This document shows, in pieces, positions 31,815 through 41,705 of a stretch of 64,000 nt of DNA (within the stretch, counting starts at the first letter, position 1; each line of letters opens with the position of its first letter). The DNA comes from an uncultured Sediminibacterium sp. Its GTDB lineage: Bacteria > Bacteroidota > Bacteroidia > Chitinophagales > Chitinophagaceae. The translations under genes and the position numbers were made by a program. The notes under the pieces are model-generated. The model saw only the letters and a program-made list of their open reading frames with translations, did not search any database and was not told the origin of the DNA. The stretch is taken from NCBI RefSeq assembly GCF_946481145.1, contig NZ_CAMLMJ010000008.1:1-64000 (forward strand), read 5' to 3'.

Positions 31815-34292
31815 ATGAAGCAGTTTCAATGGAAGTCGCTCCTACCGCATGCAATTGCAGTCGGTATTTTTTTAGTGGTTGCCGTAATTTTTTGTAAACC
31901 TGCCCTGGAAGGCCAGGTATTAAACCAGAGCGACGTTTCGCACTGGAAAGGAATGGCCCAGGATCTGTTTAATTACAAAGCCACCCATGGTCATTACCCG
32001 TTGTGGAACAATAACCTGTTTGGTGGTATGCCAGCCTACCAGATTGCCATGGAAGCTGCTAATCCAATCACTCCTATTTATTTCCATCAGCTTTTCATGT
32101 TATTCTTAGGAAAGCCGATTGGCTTTTTCTTCCTGCTTTGTATAGGGTTTTATTTTCTGTCGCAGGTAATCGGTACAAAACCATGGATCGGCATTTTGGG
32201 AAGTATTGCTTATGCCTATGCAACCTACGATCCGGTTATTATCGCTGTAGGACACGATACAAAAATGCAGGCAATGGCATATATGCCTGCTTTACTGGGG
32301 GCATTGTGGCTTATTTATAAAAAAGAATACTGGTGGGGTGCTGCGTTAACTGCCCTGTTCAGCTTCCTGTTAATCGCCATGAACCATTTGCAGGTTACTT
32401 ACTATTTCCTGATCATGGCTGGTATTATGACCATTGCATTTATGATTCAATGGATCAAACAAAAAGACTATAAACACCTGGGTATTTCACTGGCAATTGC
32501 TTTGTCGATGGGCGCACTGGGTGTAGGACCAAATATCGTTTCTCTCGCCACTACCAGCGACTATGCCAAAGCTACAATGCGTGGTGGTTCAATAATGCTG
32601 GATTCGACTGGCACAGCTACAAAAAGCAAGGGCCTTGAAATTGATTATGCTTTTTATTATGGCAGTTATGGTCTTGCTGAAACCTATACTTTCCTTGTTC
32701 CGGGTATTTATGGAGGAAGTAGTGGCGGAGAGCTGGACATCAATTCCAATTTTGCTAAAAAAGCACTAGAAAGAGGTATTCCTGAAGAACAGGCAGCGCA
32801 GATCGCGGGCTATATGCCAACTTATTGGGGGCCACAACCTATGACTTCAGGTCCGGTATATTTTGGCGCCATTATTTGTTTTCTCTTTATCCTGGGTATG
32901 GTTTACCTGAAAACATGGCATCGCTGGTGGATACTGGCTGTTTGCATATTGGCAGTGATGATGAGTTGGGGAAGTAATTTTATGGGCTTCAACAGCTTTC
33001 TGTTTAACAACCTTCCTTTGTACAATAAATTTCGCGCGCCAAGCATCATCTTAATATTGCCTCAATTATTATTCCCGTTATTGGGTATAATGGCATTACA
33101 ACAATTATTGTTTGAGGAAAAAAACAAAGCCATTGCATTGGCCAGTTTAAAGAAAGCTGTGTATATCACTGGCGCATTTATACTTGGTGCAGTATTGTTG
33201 TATTTCTCCTTTGATTATATAGGCAAGGATGATCAAATAAAAAACATGTTGACCCAAATGCTTGGAGGTAACCAGGAAGAGGCCAACAGTTTTTATAACG
33301 TTTTGAAAGAAGATCGCCGTTCAATGTTCGGCAGCGATCTTATCAGAAGCATTATTTTTATCGCCGGAGCAGTTGCATTGCTTTGGTTTGCTATTCAGCA
33401 AAAACTTAAAACAATGTATGCGCTGGTTGCCATACTTGTATTAAGTTCTGCCGATTTGTTTACTGTCGGGAAAAGATACCTGAGTGAAAAGAATTTCCAG
33501 GATGCAGAAGTAGTTAATGAAAGTCAGTTTGCTCCGACTCCTATCGATCAGCAAATTTTAAGTGACACTACCAAACCCAGGGTCTTAAATCTTACGACCG
33601 ATCCTTATACAGATGCTATAACAGCCTACCATCATCGTTCTGTGGGAGGTTATCATCCGGCCAAACTGAGTATTTATAATGACCTTATTCAATTTCAACT
33701 GAACAAACAACCCATGAATATCGGCGTATTAAATATGCTTAATACGCGCTATTTCATTGTTCCTAATCCGCAAAATGGTCAGCCTGGTTTACAGGTTAAT
33801 CCTGCTGCTTTGGGTCATGTTTGGTTTGTAAAAGGTATTCAGTATGAAAAAGATCCTGGTGCGGTTATGAAAGCCATGAACCAATTTTCTCCTGCTGACA
33901 CCGCAATTGTTGAAGAGCAATATAAAGCGGCTATCCCATTTGCACCTGAATTCGATTCAACTGCAAATATTGCGCAGGTATTGAATGATAATGACCTGAT
34001 ACGTTACCGCTCCAACAGCACCAAGAACCAGTTTGCTGTATTCAGCGAGATTTTTTACGACAGAGGATGGAAAGCTACTATTGATGGGAAAGAAGCACCG
34101 ATTGTAAAAGTGAACTATGTTTTAAGAGGACTAGCAATTCCTGCAGGCAACCATGAAATTGTATTTGAGTTTAAACCTGCATCTTATTACAACAGTGCAA
34201 AAATTGCGGTGATCACATCGGCCCCAATCTGGATATTACTGATATTGGCTGCATTCTTTTCACTCCGGAAAAAAAGGGAAGATCAAGCCTGA
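31815..34292 (+). CDS. YfhO-family membrane protein
   Basis: An 825-residue multi-spanning protein with about 13 helices in the first 560 residues and one more near the C-terminus, ending in a basic tail (LRKKREDQ). The first loop holds SDVSHWKGMAQDLFNY and PLWNNNLFGGMPAYQ, typical of the YfhO family; the C-terminal soluble domain contains YDRGWKATIDGKEAPI. YfhO proteins resemble C-type (polyprenyl-sugar) glycosyltransferases and act in lipoteichoic or other surface glycan decoration in some bacteria. Its stop overlaps the next glycosyltransferase start. Confidence 0.85.
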   Translation: MKQFQWKSLLPHAIAVGIFLVVAVIFCKPALEGQVLNQSDVSHWKGMAQDLFNYKATHGHYPLWNNNLFGGMPAYQIAMEAANPITPIYFHQLFMLFLGKPIGFFFLLCIGFYFLSQVIGTKPWIGILGSIAYAYATYDPVIIAVGHDTKMQAMAYMPALLGALWLIYKKEYWWGAALTALFSFLLIAMNHLQVTYYFLIMAGIMTIAFMIQWIKQKDYKHLGISLAIALSMGALGVGPNIVSLATTSDYAKATMRGGSIMLDSTGTATKSKGLEIDYAFYYGSYGLAETYTFLVPGIYGGSSGGELDINSNFAKKALERGIPEEQAAQIAGYMPTYWGPQPMTSGPVYFGAIICFLFILGMVYLKTWHRWWILAVCILAVMMSWGSNFMGFNSFLFNNLPLYNKFRAPSIILILPQLLFPLLGIMALQQLLFEEKNKAIALASLKKAVYITGAFILGAVLLYFSFDYIGKDDQIKNMLTQMLGGNQEEANSFYNVLKEDRRSMFGSDLIRSIIFIAGAVALLWFAIQQKLKTMYALVAILVLSSADLFTVGKRYLSEKNFQDAEVVNESQFAPTPIDQQILSDTTKPRVLNLTTDPYTDAITAYHHRSVGGYHPAKLSIYNDLIQFQLNKQPMNIGVLNMLNTRYFIVPNPQNGQPGLQVNPAALGHVWFVKGIQYEKDPGAVMKAMNQFSPADTAIVEEQYKAAIPFAPEFDSTANIAQVLNDNDLIRYRSNSTKNQFAVFSEIFYDRGWKATIDGKEAPIVKVNYVLRGLAIPAGNHEIVFEFKPASYYNSAKIAVITSAPIWILLILAAFFSLRKKREDQA

Positions 34293-35416
34293 TGAAGCAA
34301 CCAGTTGTGCTTGGCATTATTTCTTACCCCGTATTTCCGGCACAAATGGGGGGACAGAAATGTGTAGAGGGATTTTATAAAGCTTTAGCAAACCGGACAA
34401 AGCTGGTATTGGCTGTTGAAAAACACAACAGTACCAATACTATTCCCAATGCCCATATAGAGCCATTTTTGTTTAATCACTGGAAAGGGTTTTTAAACCT
34501 GATTTATCTTTTCAGGTTGATAAGAATGATTAAAAAACATCGGGCAGACATCATCATCATAGAACATTCCTATTTTGGATGGCTTGGTTTAATGCTGCGT
34601 TTTTTTACGGGAAGAAAACTGGTTATTCGTTCACATAATATTGAAGCATATCGTTTCAGGGATATTCAAAGACCCTTCTGGAAATATTATTACCGGTATG
34701 AAAGATTTGTTCATCGAAAAGCTGACCATAGTTTTTTTATCACAGATGAAGATCTTTATTATGCCCTAACCAACTGGCATTTAGATCCTGAAAAAACAAG
34801 TGTGGTAACATACGGTGTATCGCTTGATACTGCAGTTATAAGTCTAAAGCCGACTATCAGAAAAAGACTGATGGAGTATTTCAATATCCCATCCAATGCT
34901 GTGCTTTTTCTGTTTAATGGAACGCTTGATTACGCACCCAATATCGATGCGGTTCAGGTTATTGTACACGAACTTCTGCCCCGCCTCAGAAACCATCGTT
35001 TATCGTTCCGGATTTTTATCTGTGGTAAAAATTTAAGTAGCCAATGGGAAGAGATATTAAAAAAACAACCTGAACTGATTGTTACGGGTTTTGTAGATGA
35101 TATATCCATTATAATGGCAGGAACAGATTGTTCTATCAATCCCGTAACCCTTGGTGGTGGCATAAAAACAAAACTGGTGGAAGCACTGGCTTATCACCAA
35201 ACTGTGATCACCACACAAACAAGCGCTAAAGGAATTTCATTACAACTTACCGGATCGAAAATGAAAATAATTCCCGATTATGATTGGGAACTGTTTGCCA
35301 AAGCGATGAATGCCTTTAATCCTTACAGACAGGAAAATACACCTGAACTATTTTTCAAACATTACTACTGGCCTTCTATTGTAGACAAAGCACTCGTATC
35401 TTTGAGCCGCTTATGA
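34292..35416 (+). CDS. Family 4 glycosyltransferase
   Basis: A 374-residue GT-B protein with N-terminal GGQKCVEGFYKALANR, IRSHNIEAYRFR mid-protein, and a C-terminal nucleotide-sugar region VTLGGGIKTKLVEALAYHQ with the typical Gly-rich loop and Glu. It starts inside the YfhO stop codon (ATGA) and overlaps the next gene by 4 bp, so the three genes are translationally coupled. Substrate unknown. Confidence 0.88.
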   Translation: MKQPVVLGIISYPVFPAQMGGQKCVEGFYKALANRTKLVLAVEKHNSTNTIPNAHIEPFLFNHWKGFLNLIYLFRLIRMIKKHRADIIIIEHSYFGWLGLMLRFFTGRKLVIRSHNIEAYRFRDIQRPFWKYYYRYERFVHRKADHSFFITDEDLYYALTNWHLDPEKTSVVTYGVSLDTAVISLKPTIRKRLMEYFNIPSNAVLFLFNGTLDYAPNIDAVQVIVHELLPRLRNHRLSFRIFICGKNLSSQWEEILKKQPELIVTGFVDDISIIMAGTDCSINPVTLGGGIKTKLVEALAYHQTVITTQTSAKGISLQLTGSKMKIIPDYDWELFAKAMNAFNPYRQENTPELFFKHYYWPSIVDKALVSLSRL

Positions 35417-36330
35417 GCATGCCCATACAGATATCCGTTGTTATTTGCACCTATAACCGGGCTGCCTACTTAACTGATGCCCTCAACAGCTTATATCAAC
35501 AAACCCTGTCAAAGGATCTGTTTGAAGTAATCATCGTTAATAATAATTCAACCGACCATACCGAAACAATTTGCAGGGATTATATACTTTCTCACCCTGA
35601 TTTTAAAGTTATTTACCTCAATGAAAAAGAACAAGGTGCTTCGTATGCCCGGAATACAGGGGCCGCAAAAGCAGCTTCCCCCCTTCTTTGTTTTATGGAT
35701 GATGATGCTATCGCCAACAGCGATTACTTAAGCAGGATCGTTCAGTTCTTTGATATTCACCAGGGGGTGGGTGGATTAGGTGGCAGAATTATTCCTAAAT
35801 ATATTCCTGCAGAACCTAAATGGATGAGCCGGTATGTTGCGTCTATGGTAGGGCATTTCGACTATGCCCCACAAGTAGTTGCATTTAAACCGGGCAAGTA
35901 TCCTCTTGAATCGAATATGGTTGTTCCTAAAAAGCTTTTTGATGCAATCAATGGCTTTAACACCGCTTTGCCTGGCGTAAAAGGGGAATTACGTATTGGT
36001 GGTGAAGGAAAGGATTTTTTCTTTCGGTTACAGGCATTAGGACATGCAATTTACTATGACCCCAATATTGTGGTACAGCATGTGGTAGAAGTTTCTAAAC
36101 TTACACCTGCTTATCTTTACCGGGTTGCCAGTGGCTATGGCAGGGGTGAAAGGGTAAGAACATTACAGAAAAACAAGTTCGCTTATCTGTTGAAAATGGT
36201 TGAATACTGCTTTAAACTAGGAGCAGCTTGTATTTTAGGTTTAATATACCTGTTACGTGGTGAACCTGCAAAATCATGGCCCGTAATACGTTTCAGGATC
36301 GACGCATTAAAAGGTTTATTCAATTTATAA
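35413..36330 (+). CDS. Family 2 glycosyltransferase
   Basis: A 305-residue GT-A enzyme. ISVVICTYNRAAYLTDAL opens it, VNNNSTDHTE and FMDDDAIANS (metal-binding Asp cluster) follow, and GGEGKDFFFRLQALGH is the acceptor-side motif. A hydrophobic segment near 263-281 may dock it to the membrane. It overlaps the GT4 gene by 4 bp, in the middle of the glycan cluster. Confidence 0.9.
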   Translation: MSMPIQISVVICTYNRAAYLTDALNSLYQQTLSKDLFEVIIVNNNSTDHTETICRDYILSHPDFKVIYLNEKEQGASYARNTGAAKAASPLLCFMDDDAIANSDYLSRIVQFFDIHQGVGGLGGRIIPKYIPAEPKWMSRYVASMVGHFDYAPQVVAFKPGKYPLESNMVVPKKLFDAINGFNTALPGVKGELRIGGEGKDFFFRLQALGHAIYYDPNIVVQHVVEVSKLTPAYLYRVASGYGRGERVRTLQKNKFAYLLKMVEYCFKLGAACILGLIYLLRGEPAKSWPVIRFRIDALKGLFNL

Positions 36331-36339
36331 ATTGATCGC

Positions 36340-36939
36340 ATGAGTCTGGGATTGACACTTGAAAGAAAAATTAAAGGAACATTGAGCCGTTGGTTCGGCA
36401 TTCAATTTGTATCGCCCTCCGAAACATCTAAAGTGAGGCACTGGGTATTACCCTATTGTATGGGTAAAGGATGTGATATAGGATTCGGTGGTGATAAAGT
36501 AATGAAGACAAACTGCGATGGCATTGATTTTCCTCAGCCCTATACACATACCGGAAAAGATAAGGTTGATATTGGCGTAGATGTAATCAACAATGAAATA
36601 CCAGTGCCTGATAATACGTATGATTATGTGTATACCAGTCATCTCATAGAAGACTTTACTGATACCGGCGATGCTTTGCGCAAGTTTATACGAATTCTAA
36701 AATCTGGAGGCAACCTCATATTGGTATTTCCGGATCAACCAAAGTATGAAGTCTATTGCCGTGAAATGGGTATTCCAATGAACCCCTACCATATTCATGC
36801 GAATATGGGTTATGACCTAATGCTCCAAAGAATGAATGAAGTGCCAGGCATTAGTTATGAAGTACTTTTTAGCAGCAATTGTGAAATAGATTACAATGTG
36901 GTGATCGTTTTGAAAGTAACCAAACTCAACCAGGCCTGA
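36340..36939 (+). CDS. SAM-dependent methyltransferase
   Basis: A 199-residue class I methyltransferase-like protein. GKGCDIGFGGDKVMKTNCDGIDF near 42-64 is the SAM-binding motif I with the following acidic residue, VPDNTYDYVYTSHLIEDF is motif II, and ILKSGGNLILVFPD is motif III. It begins 9 bp after a GT2 gene and its stop overlaps the next start by one base. It probably methylates a sugar of the glycan made by this cluster (inference). Confidence 0.82.
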   Translation: MSLGLTLERKIKGTLSRWFGIQFVSPSETSKVRHWVLPYCMGKGCDIGFGGDKVMKTNCDGIDFPQPYTHTGKDKVDIGVDVINNEIPVPDNTYDYVYTSHLIEDFTDTGDALRKFIRILKSGGNLILVFPDQPKYEVYCREMGIPMNPYHIHANMGYDLMLQRMNEVPGISYEVLFSSNCEIDYNVVIVLKVTKLNQA

Positions 36940-37832
36940 TGTCATTCCTGAAAAAAATATGGACCGATTGGAAATTGAGCTATAACCATCGGAACAAAGA
37001 ACAGCAGTTCACCCGGGGAATAGCGAATGTTCCACAGGTACTTGAACCCCTGTCTCCTATCACCGGCGATTCGGTTCATTTTAAACATACAGGGCATGCA
37101 GGCGATGTGATTTATGCAATACCTGCAATGAAAGCCCTTGCCAAAGGAAAAAAAATCCATCTATATTTTGAATTACACCAGCCCAATAGAGATTTTACCA
37201 AACAAATGCGCCATCCGAATGGAAATGTAATGCTGAACGAAAAAAGCGTTGCCATGTTTGCGCCTCTGATGCAAGAGCAGCCTGAAATCGTATGCTTCGG
37301 TGCATGGAATGGAGAAGTAATTCATTACGACCTTACCGCTTTTCGGGCATTTCCTTTCGATTACAGGATGTATAGTATAACACGCTGGTATTTTTTAACA
37401 TTTGGGGTAAATGCTGACCTTGGTAAACCCTGGTTAAACATAAAGCCCGATACAAGTTTTTCAGATAAAATTGTATTGGCTAGAAGCAGTCGATACCATA
37501 CACCAGGCATTTCCTACGCTTTTTTACAACAATACAATAACCTTGTATTTGTAGGAGTTCCGGAAGAATATGAGGCTATGAAAGAGGAAATTCCTGGTTT
37601 GATTTATCACCCGGTAAGCGATTTTGCAGCCCTTGCTGCAGCAATTGCTGGTGCCAAACTTTTTATAGGTAACCAATCCTTCCCATTTGCCCTTGCTGAA
37701 GCCCTGAAAGTTACCAGAATACTTGAAGTATACCATCAATGTCCAAATGTAGTACCAGAAGGACCAGGTGCGTATGATTTCTGTTATCAGCCCCAATTTG
37801 AAAAGATTGTGTCAGATATCCTCAACAGGTAG
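36939..37832 (+). CDS. GT9-like glycosyltransferase-fold protein
   Basis: A 297-residue protein without a signal. HTGHAGDVIYAIPAMKALA near 47-65 is like the GDxIxxxPAL N-terminal motif of family 9 heptosyltransferases, and FIGNQSFPFALAEALKV near 244-260 resembles their nucleotide-binding C-terminal motif. It is shorter than classical GT9 enzymes, and the middle is not alignable by eye. A heptosyltransferase-related role is possible; it may be specific to this lineage. Confidence 0.65.
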   Translation: MSFLKKIWTDWKLSYNHRNKEQQFTRGIANVPQVLEPLSPITGDSVHFKHTGHAGDVIYAIPAMKALAKGKKIHLYFELHQPNRDFTKQMRHPNGNVMLNEKSVAMFAPLMQEQPEIVCFGAWNGEVIHYDLTAFRAFPFDYRMYSITRWYFLTFGVNADLGKPWLNIKPDTSFSDKIVLARSSRYHTPGISYAFLQQYNNLVFVGVPEEYEAMKEEIPGLIYHPVSDFAALAAAIAGAKLFIGNQSFPFALAEALKVTRILEVYHQCPNVVPEGPGAYDFCYQPQFEKIVSDILNR

Positions 37833-37870
37833 TAATATTGCCAGACAACATGGCCCTTTAAAGTTTTTGT

Positions 37871-38779
37871 ATGCGCAAACTGATAAGATCCCTGCTGAAC
37901 AGTATAGGGTATGATATCGTAAAAGTGAATGTTCATTCCGATAAGAAAGTGAACAGGATCAAAAAAGTTACCGTTGGCAATTATCTGCTGGAAATGCCGG
38001 GCAATAACCCCCAGATTAGTACTTATAAATACGATCCGGGTGCCAATAGCCAGTTAGGCCGCTTATCTGTATGTGTAGCCGGCAAATACCCCACCCTTTC
38101 CGTATTAGATGTTGGTGCCAATGTTGGAGATACTATTGCCATCATTAAATCGGCTATAGAACTCCCGGTAATTGGTATTGAGGGCGACGATTTTGCTTTT
38201 GAGTTCCTCAAAAGAAATACCATGTCGCTAAAGAATATAACCCTTATTAAAACATTCCTTGGCGAAAAAATAGAAAGCAAAAAAGTATCGATGGAAAAAT
38301 CGGGATGGAACACCACCCTCATCCCCAATGAAGACAATGGCGAAACGATACACCTGAAAACACTGGATGAAGTACTGGCAGAAGAACATCTGCAAAACCG
38401 AACATTGAAATTACTTAAAATAGACTGTGAGGGTTTTGATACTATTATTTTAAGGGGGTCTGCTAAACTGATCCGGGAAAAAAGACCTGTTATCTATTTT
38501 GAATACAATCGCACCAATATGGATGCTATTGGGGAAGATGGGTTATCTACCCTACTCACCTTAAGTGCCGTAGGTTATCGTAATGTAATCTTCTTTGATA
38601 ACAAAGGGCGTTTCATCATGAATGCGCCTATTGATCAGGAAGGCATTATCACCGATCTGCATCGATATGCACAAGCCGACAACAGTTGTATCGCCTATTA
38701 TGACATCTGTTTGTTTCATGAAGATGATACAGATCTGGCGCAGCAATTCATTGACTCAGAAAACAGTTTACAACCTTAA
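37871..38779 (+). CDS. FkbM-family methyltransferase
   Basis: A 302-residue protein with a class I methyltransferase core: VLDVGANVGDTIAIIKSA (motif I, about 79-96), IGIEGDDFAFEFLKRN, and LLKIDCEGFDTIILRGSAKLI with the conserved Asp-x-Glu-Gly of FkbM enzymes. FkbM relatives O-methylate polyketides and sugars. In this cluster a glycan methyl group is the likely product (inference). 11 bp separate it from the TylF-like gene. Confidence 0.87.
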   Translation: MRKLIRSLLNSIGYDIVKVNVHSDKKVNRIKKVTVGNYLLEMPGNNPQISTYKYDPGANSQLGRLSVCVAGKYPTLSVLDVGANVGDTIAIIKSAIELPVIGIEGDDFAFEFLKRNTMSLKNITLIKTFLGEKIESKKVSMEKSGWNTTLIPNEDNGETIHLKTLDEVLAEEHLQNRTLKLLKIDCEGFDTIILRGSAKLIREKRPVIYFEYNRTNMDAIGEDGLSTLLTLSAVGYRNVIFFDNKGRFIMNAPIDQEGIITDLHRYAQADNSCIAYYDICLFHEDDTDLAQQFIDSENSLQP

Positions 38780-38790
38780 GCTATAGCCAT

Positions 38791-39603
38791 ATGAGTGAAC
38801 TGAAAAACTTTCTGGTTAAAATAAAGGGCTATTTCAAAAAAAGAACGCCTACCCAGCGTTTGTTAAACCGCATCCACACCCAGGAGATATTGGGTAATAT
38901 TTTCCACCTGGGTTTTTCCTACTGGGGGCCTTTTTATACAGCCTACCAACCCGATTCACATACTGCATTTCAAGCCCATCCCGAATTCAGGGAACTGCAA
39001 AAAAGATTTACCAAACACAATGGCAGGAACAATGGTGGCGATACTGCCAGACTATGGAGTTTTATACTTAATTGCAAACAGGTTTTAGCAGAAGGTATAT
39101 CAGGCGATTTTGCCGAATTAGGCGTATGGAGAGGCAATACTGCTTCTATCCTGGCCTATTATGCCAAGGAACATAACAGGAATGTGTTTCTTTTTGACAC
39201 TTATGAAGGATTCAGCAAAAAAGACCTGGAAGGAATAGATGCTGCAAAAGATACAGATTTCAATAACACTTCTATTGAACTGGTAAAACAGGTGATAGGC
39301 CCGGCAGTTTCACAGTGTGCTTTCGTAAAAGGCTTTTTCCCCGATACAATAACCGATGAGCACTCCAACAGGAACTATGCAATTGTAAGCCTTGATTGTG
39401 ATTTATATGCTCCTACCAAAGCCGGATTAGAATTCTTCTATGAACGAATGCCTAAAGGCGGATTATTTTTGTTGCATGATTATTCCAGTCTTCACTGGGA
39501 CGGTTCTAAAAAAGCCATAGATGAATTTTGCAAAAGCAGTGGCGAACACGTGATTTTACTTCCGGACAAAAGCGGTAGTGCATTTATGCGCAAAACGAAA
39601 TAA
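38791..39603 (+). CDS. TylF/MycF-family O-methyltransferase
   Basis: A 270-residue class I methyltransferase. Motif I is GDFAELGVWRGNTASILAYYA near 106-126; FLFDTYEGFSKKD and VSLDCDLYAPTKAGLEFFYERM follow; GGLFLLHDYSS holds the metal-binding residues used by macrocin O-methyltransferases, which act on deoxysugars. With the FkbM and class I genes before it, this suggests a heavily methylated surface glycan. Confidence 0.87.
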   Translation: MSELKNFLVKIKGYFKKRTPTQRLLNRIHTQEILGNIFHLGFSYWGPFYTAYQPDSHTAFQAHPEFRELQKRFTKHNGRNNGGDTARLWSFILNCKQVLAEGISGDFAELGVWRGNTASILAYYAKEHNRNVFLFDTYEGFSKKDLEGIDAAKDTDFNNTSIELVKQVIGPAVSQCAFVKGFFPDTITDEHSNRNYAIVSLDCDLYAPTKAGLEFFYERMPKGGLFLLHDYSSLHWDGSKKAIDEFCKSSGEHVILLPDKSGSAFMRKTK

Positions 39604-39611
39604 TTACAGCA

Positions 39612-40472
39612 TTAGAGACTTATCTTTCTTGGATGCCCCGGCTTGGTGTATAAATGATAGCGGGGAGGTTCATAATGATTTTCGGCGGTGAATGGTCCGG
39701 TAAAATGTGAACTTATCAGGTCTTCCCGCACGAAATAAGCGTTTACACCAGCGAAACAACATCCAACCAGTTTATACCCCTTTGATTCCCCTAATTTGCA
39801 AAACGCATCCAGGCTTGCACCCGTATTGCTTGACCCATCCCACATTGCTGCAGCATCGTAGTCAACCACAAATTCACAACCCGGCCGAAACACTGCATTA
39901 TACTCAACTATTACAACCCTTGGTTTATATTGGTTGATGGCTTTCCAAACATATAAATCATTACGGTCGATATCAATCGATAATAAATCTGGTTCTGTTG
40001 GCACACCAGCCTGCTGAAAAAGGAATTCGATATTTTCAGCGGTAATAAATGCCTGAATGGCTTTTAAATCGCCCCTTGCTATGGCTTTTGAACAATGCTG
40101 GTGTATGGCTTTGATATTGGCTTCGCTTCCATCCATCCACAAACCTTTCCAGCCTTTATATAACAGATAGGTACTGTTTGTTTCTGTACCATCTTCAACT
40201 CCAAATTCAATAAAGTACTGGTTCGTAACTCCTATCCGTTTGAAAATTTCTTCAATGATACCATCATCTCCAACCTGAGAAAATGCCTGAAATTCAAACC
40301 TATTGAGTTTATCGGGTTGATTGTAACGGGGATTATTGTATAAATGGGTTTGCAGGTAATCTTCTACCTGCAGCATATTTATCCGGTTCAACTTGCTGTC
40401 TATCTGTTCGAGATTCAGTGTCCTACGGAGTTTTGTATAAAAACGATTTTTCAGATCCCCCAAAAAGCCCAT
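39612..40472 (-). CDS. FkbM-like methyltransferase-fold protein, reverse strand
   Basis: A 286-residue protein (ATG 40472; the longer frame adds an unlikely leader). SQVGDDGIIEEIFKRIG, then FIEFGVEDGTETNSTYLL (motif I-like), WKGLWMDGSEANI and LLSIDIDRNDLYVWKAI (Asp-x-Asp) mark a family of FkbM-like proteins often found beside glycan genes. Its stop is 8 bp from that of the TylF-like gene, so it converges with the cluster and is transcribed on its own. Confidence 0.75.
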   Translation of the reverse strand: MGFLGDLKNRFYTKLRRTLNLEQIDSKLNRINMLQVEDYLQTHLYNNPRYNQPDKLNRFEFQAFSQVGDDGIIEEIFKRIGVTNQYFIEFGVEDGTETNSTYLLYKGWKGLWMDGSEANIKAIHQHCSKAIARGDLKAIQAFITAENIEFLFQQAGVPTEPDLLSIDIDRNDLYVWKAINQYKPRVVIVEYNAVFRPGCEFVVDYDAAAMWDGSSNTGASLDAFCKLGESKGYKLVGCCFAGVNAYFVREDLISSHFTGPFTAENHYEPPRYHLYTKPGHPRKISL

Positions 40473-40549
40473 TGTTGTTGATTTAATCTGGGTAAAAATA
40501 AGCATCACTGACCAAGACATAAAATCTACCTTCATCTGTTTTCAGATTG

Positions 40550-40557
40550 TACATTTG
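40550..40557 (+). promoter_or_regulatory. -7 promoter element of the GT9 gene
   Basis: TACATTTG is a perfect TAnnTTTG, 18 bp before the ATG at 40576. Confidence 0.5.
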
Positions 40558-40575
40558 TAAGCATTAGGAAGATTC

Positions 40576-41703
40576 ATGTTAAACCAGATTAAAGGCATTA
40601 TATACGACCTCATTCTTTGGCTGGCCCGATTGGGTTTCAGGCAAAGAATGTCTGATAAAAAGCTCCTGATCGTTCGTGTGGATGAAATTGGCGACTATAT
40701 GCTGTGGCGCAATTTCCTGAATGAAATAGTTTCTTCTCCCAGGTTCCGCGATCACCAAATTCATTTTTGTGGCAATCGAAGCTGGAAATCGATTTTTGAA
40801 CAATTTGATGCAACATCGGTCAATAAACAGTTCTGGATCGATAAGATTCGGTTCAAAAAAGAAATAAAATATCGCTTTCGATTTCTCCGGATGATTTACC
40901 AACAAGGGTACACCACTGTAATAAACCCGGTTTATTCTCGCGATAAACGTTACGATGACAGTATTGTCAGGGCTGCCAAGGCCACAAACCGCATCGGAAT
41001 GGTAGCCAATACAGAAAGCGTTCAGTCGTATGAAATGGGCTATGATAAAGGGCTTTATACAGCACTGTTCAACCACACGGAGAAACCACTCTTTGAATTC
41101 TACCGGAACAGGATGTTTACAGAATTCCTAACCGGACTTCCTTCTGCAGTCGTTGATACAACCGTCCCAACTTCATTGTTACCTGCTTATCCAGGTTTAC
41201 CAGCCAATTATATAGTTGTTTTTCCTGGATCAAGAAGTAAGAAAAGAATCTGGCCGGCTCAAAATTTTTGTAAAGTTGCTGCTCATTTATATGAACAAAA
41301 AGGTTATACAGTAGTTGTGTGTGGTGCGGCAGGAGATAAAATTTATACAGATGCTTTTTGTGCAGCCTATCAATATCCGATTGTTGACCTTACTGGTAAA
41401 ACCAGCTTACCTGAAATGCTTACAGTACTTAAACAAGCATCTATGTTATTATCTGTAGATACTGGTTCCATTCATTTAGCAGTAGCTGCAGGATGCCCGG
41501 TTACTGGTATATTCAACGGATCACAATACAATAGATTTGCACCTTATCCCAAAGAATTGTGCAGTTACTTTACAGCTGTTTATCCAAAGCAGATTCTGGA
41601 GGATTTAAAAAATGCAGAAATAGTGAGGGAAAAATATGAGTTTGTTATTGACCTCCCCTATGATCTTGTAACTCCGGAACAGGTAATTGAAACATTTTCC
41701 TGA
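40576..41703 (+). CDS. Family 9 glycosyltransferase (heptosyltransferase-like)
   Basis: A 375-residue GT-B protein. LLIVRVDEIGDYMLWRNFL near 29-47 is the N-terminal GT9 motif with the catalytic Asp, VVFPGSRSKKRIWPAQNF the donor-binding loop, and LLSVDTGSIHLAVAAGCPV near 291-309 the ADP-heptose-binding C-terminal motif. It would add heptose or a related sugar to a lipid-linked glycan, consistent with gmhA/gmhB at 4347-5492. It has its own promoter. Confidence 0.87.
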   Translation: MLNQIKGIIYDLILWLARLGFRQRMSDKKLLIVRVDEIGDYMLWRNFLNEIVSSPRFRDHQIHFCGNRSWKSIFEQFDATSVNKQFWIDKIRFKKEIKYRFRFLRMIYQQGYTTVINPVYSRDKRYDDSIVRAAKATNRIGMVANTESVQSYEMGYDKGLYTALFNHTEKPLFEFYRNRMFTEFLTGLPSAVVDTTVPTSLLPAYPGLPANYIVVFPGSRSKKRIWPAQNFCKVAAHLYEQKGYTVVVCGAAGDKIYTDAFCAAYQYPIVDLTGKTSLPEMLTVLKQASMLLSVDTGSIHLAVAAGCPVTGIFNGSQYNRFAPYPKELCSYFTAVYPKQILEDLKNAEIVREKYEFVIDLPYDLVTPEQVIETFS

Positions 41704-41705
41704 TA

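Noticed and set aside
40579..41076. 165-residue minus-strand reading frame
   Set aside because: It lies fully inside the well-supported GT9 gene and shows no recognisable domain.
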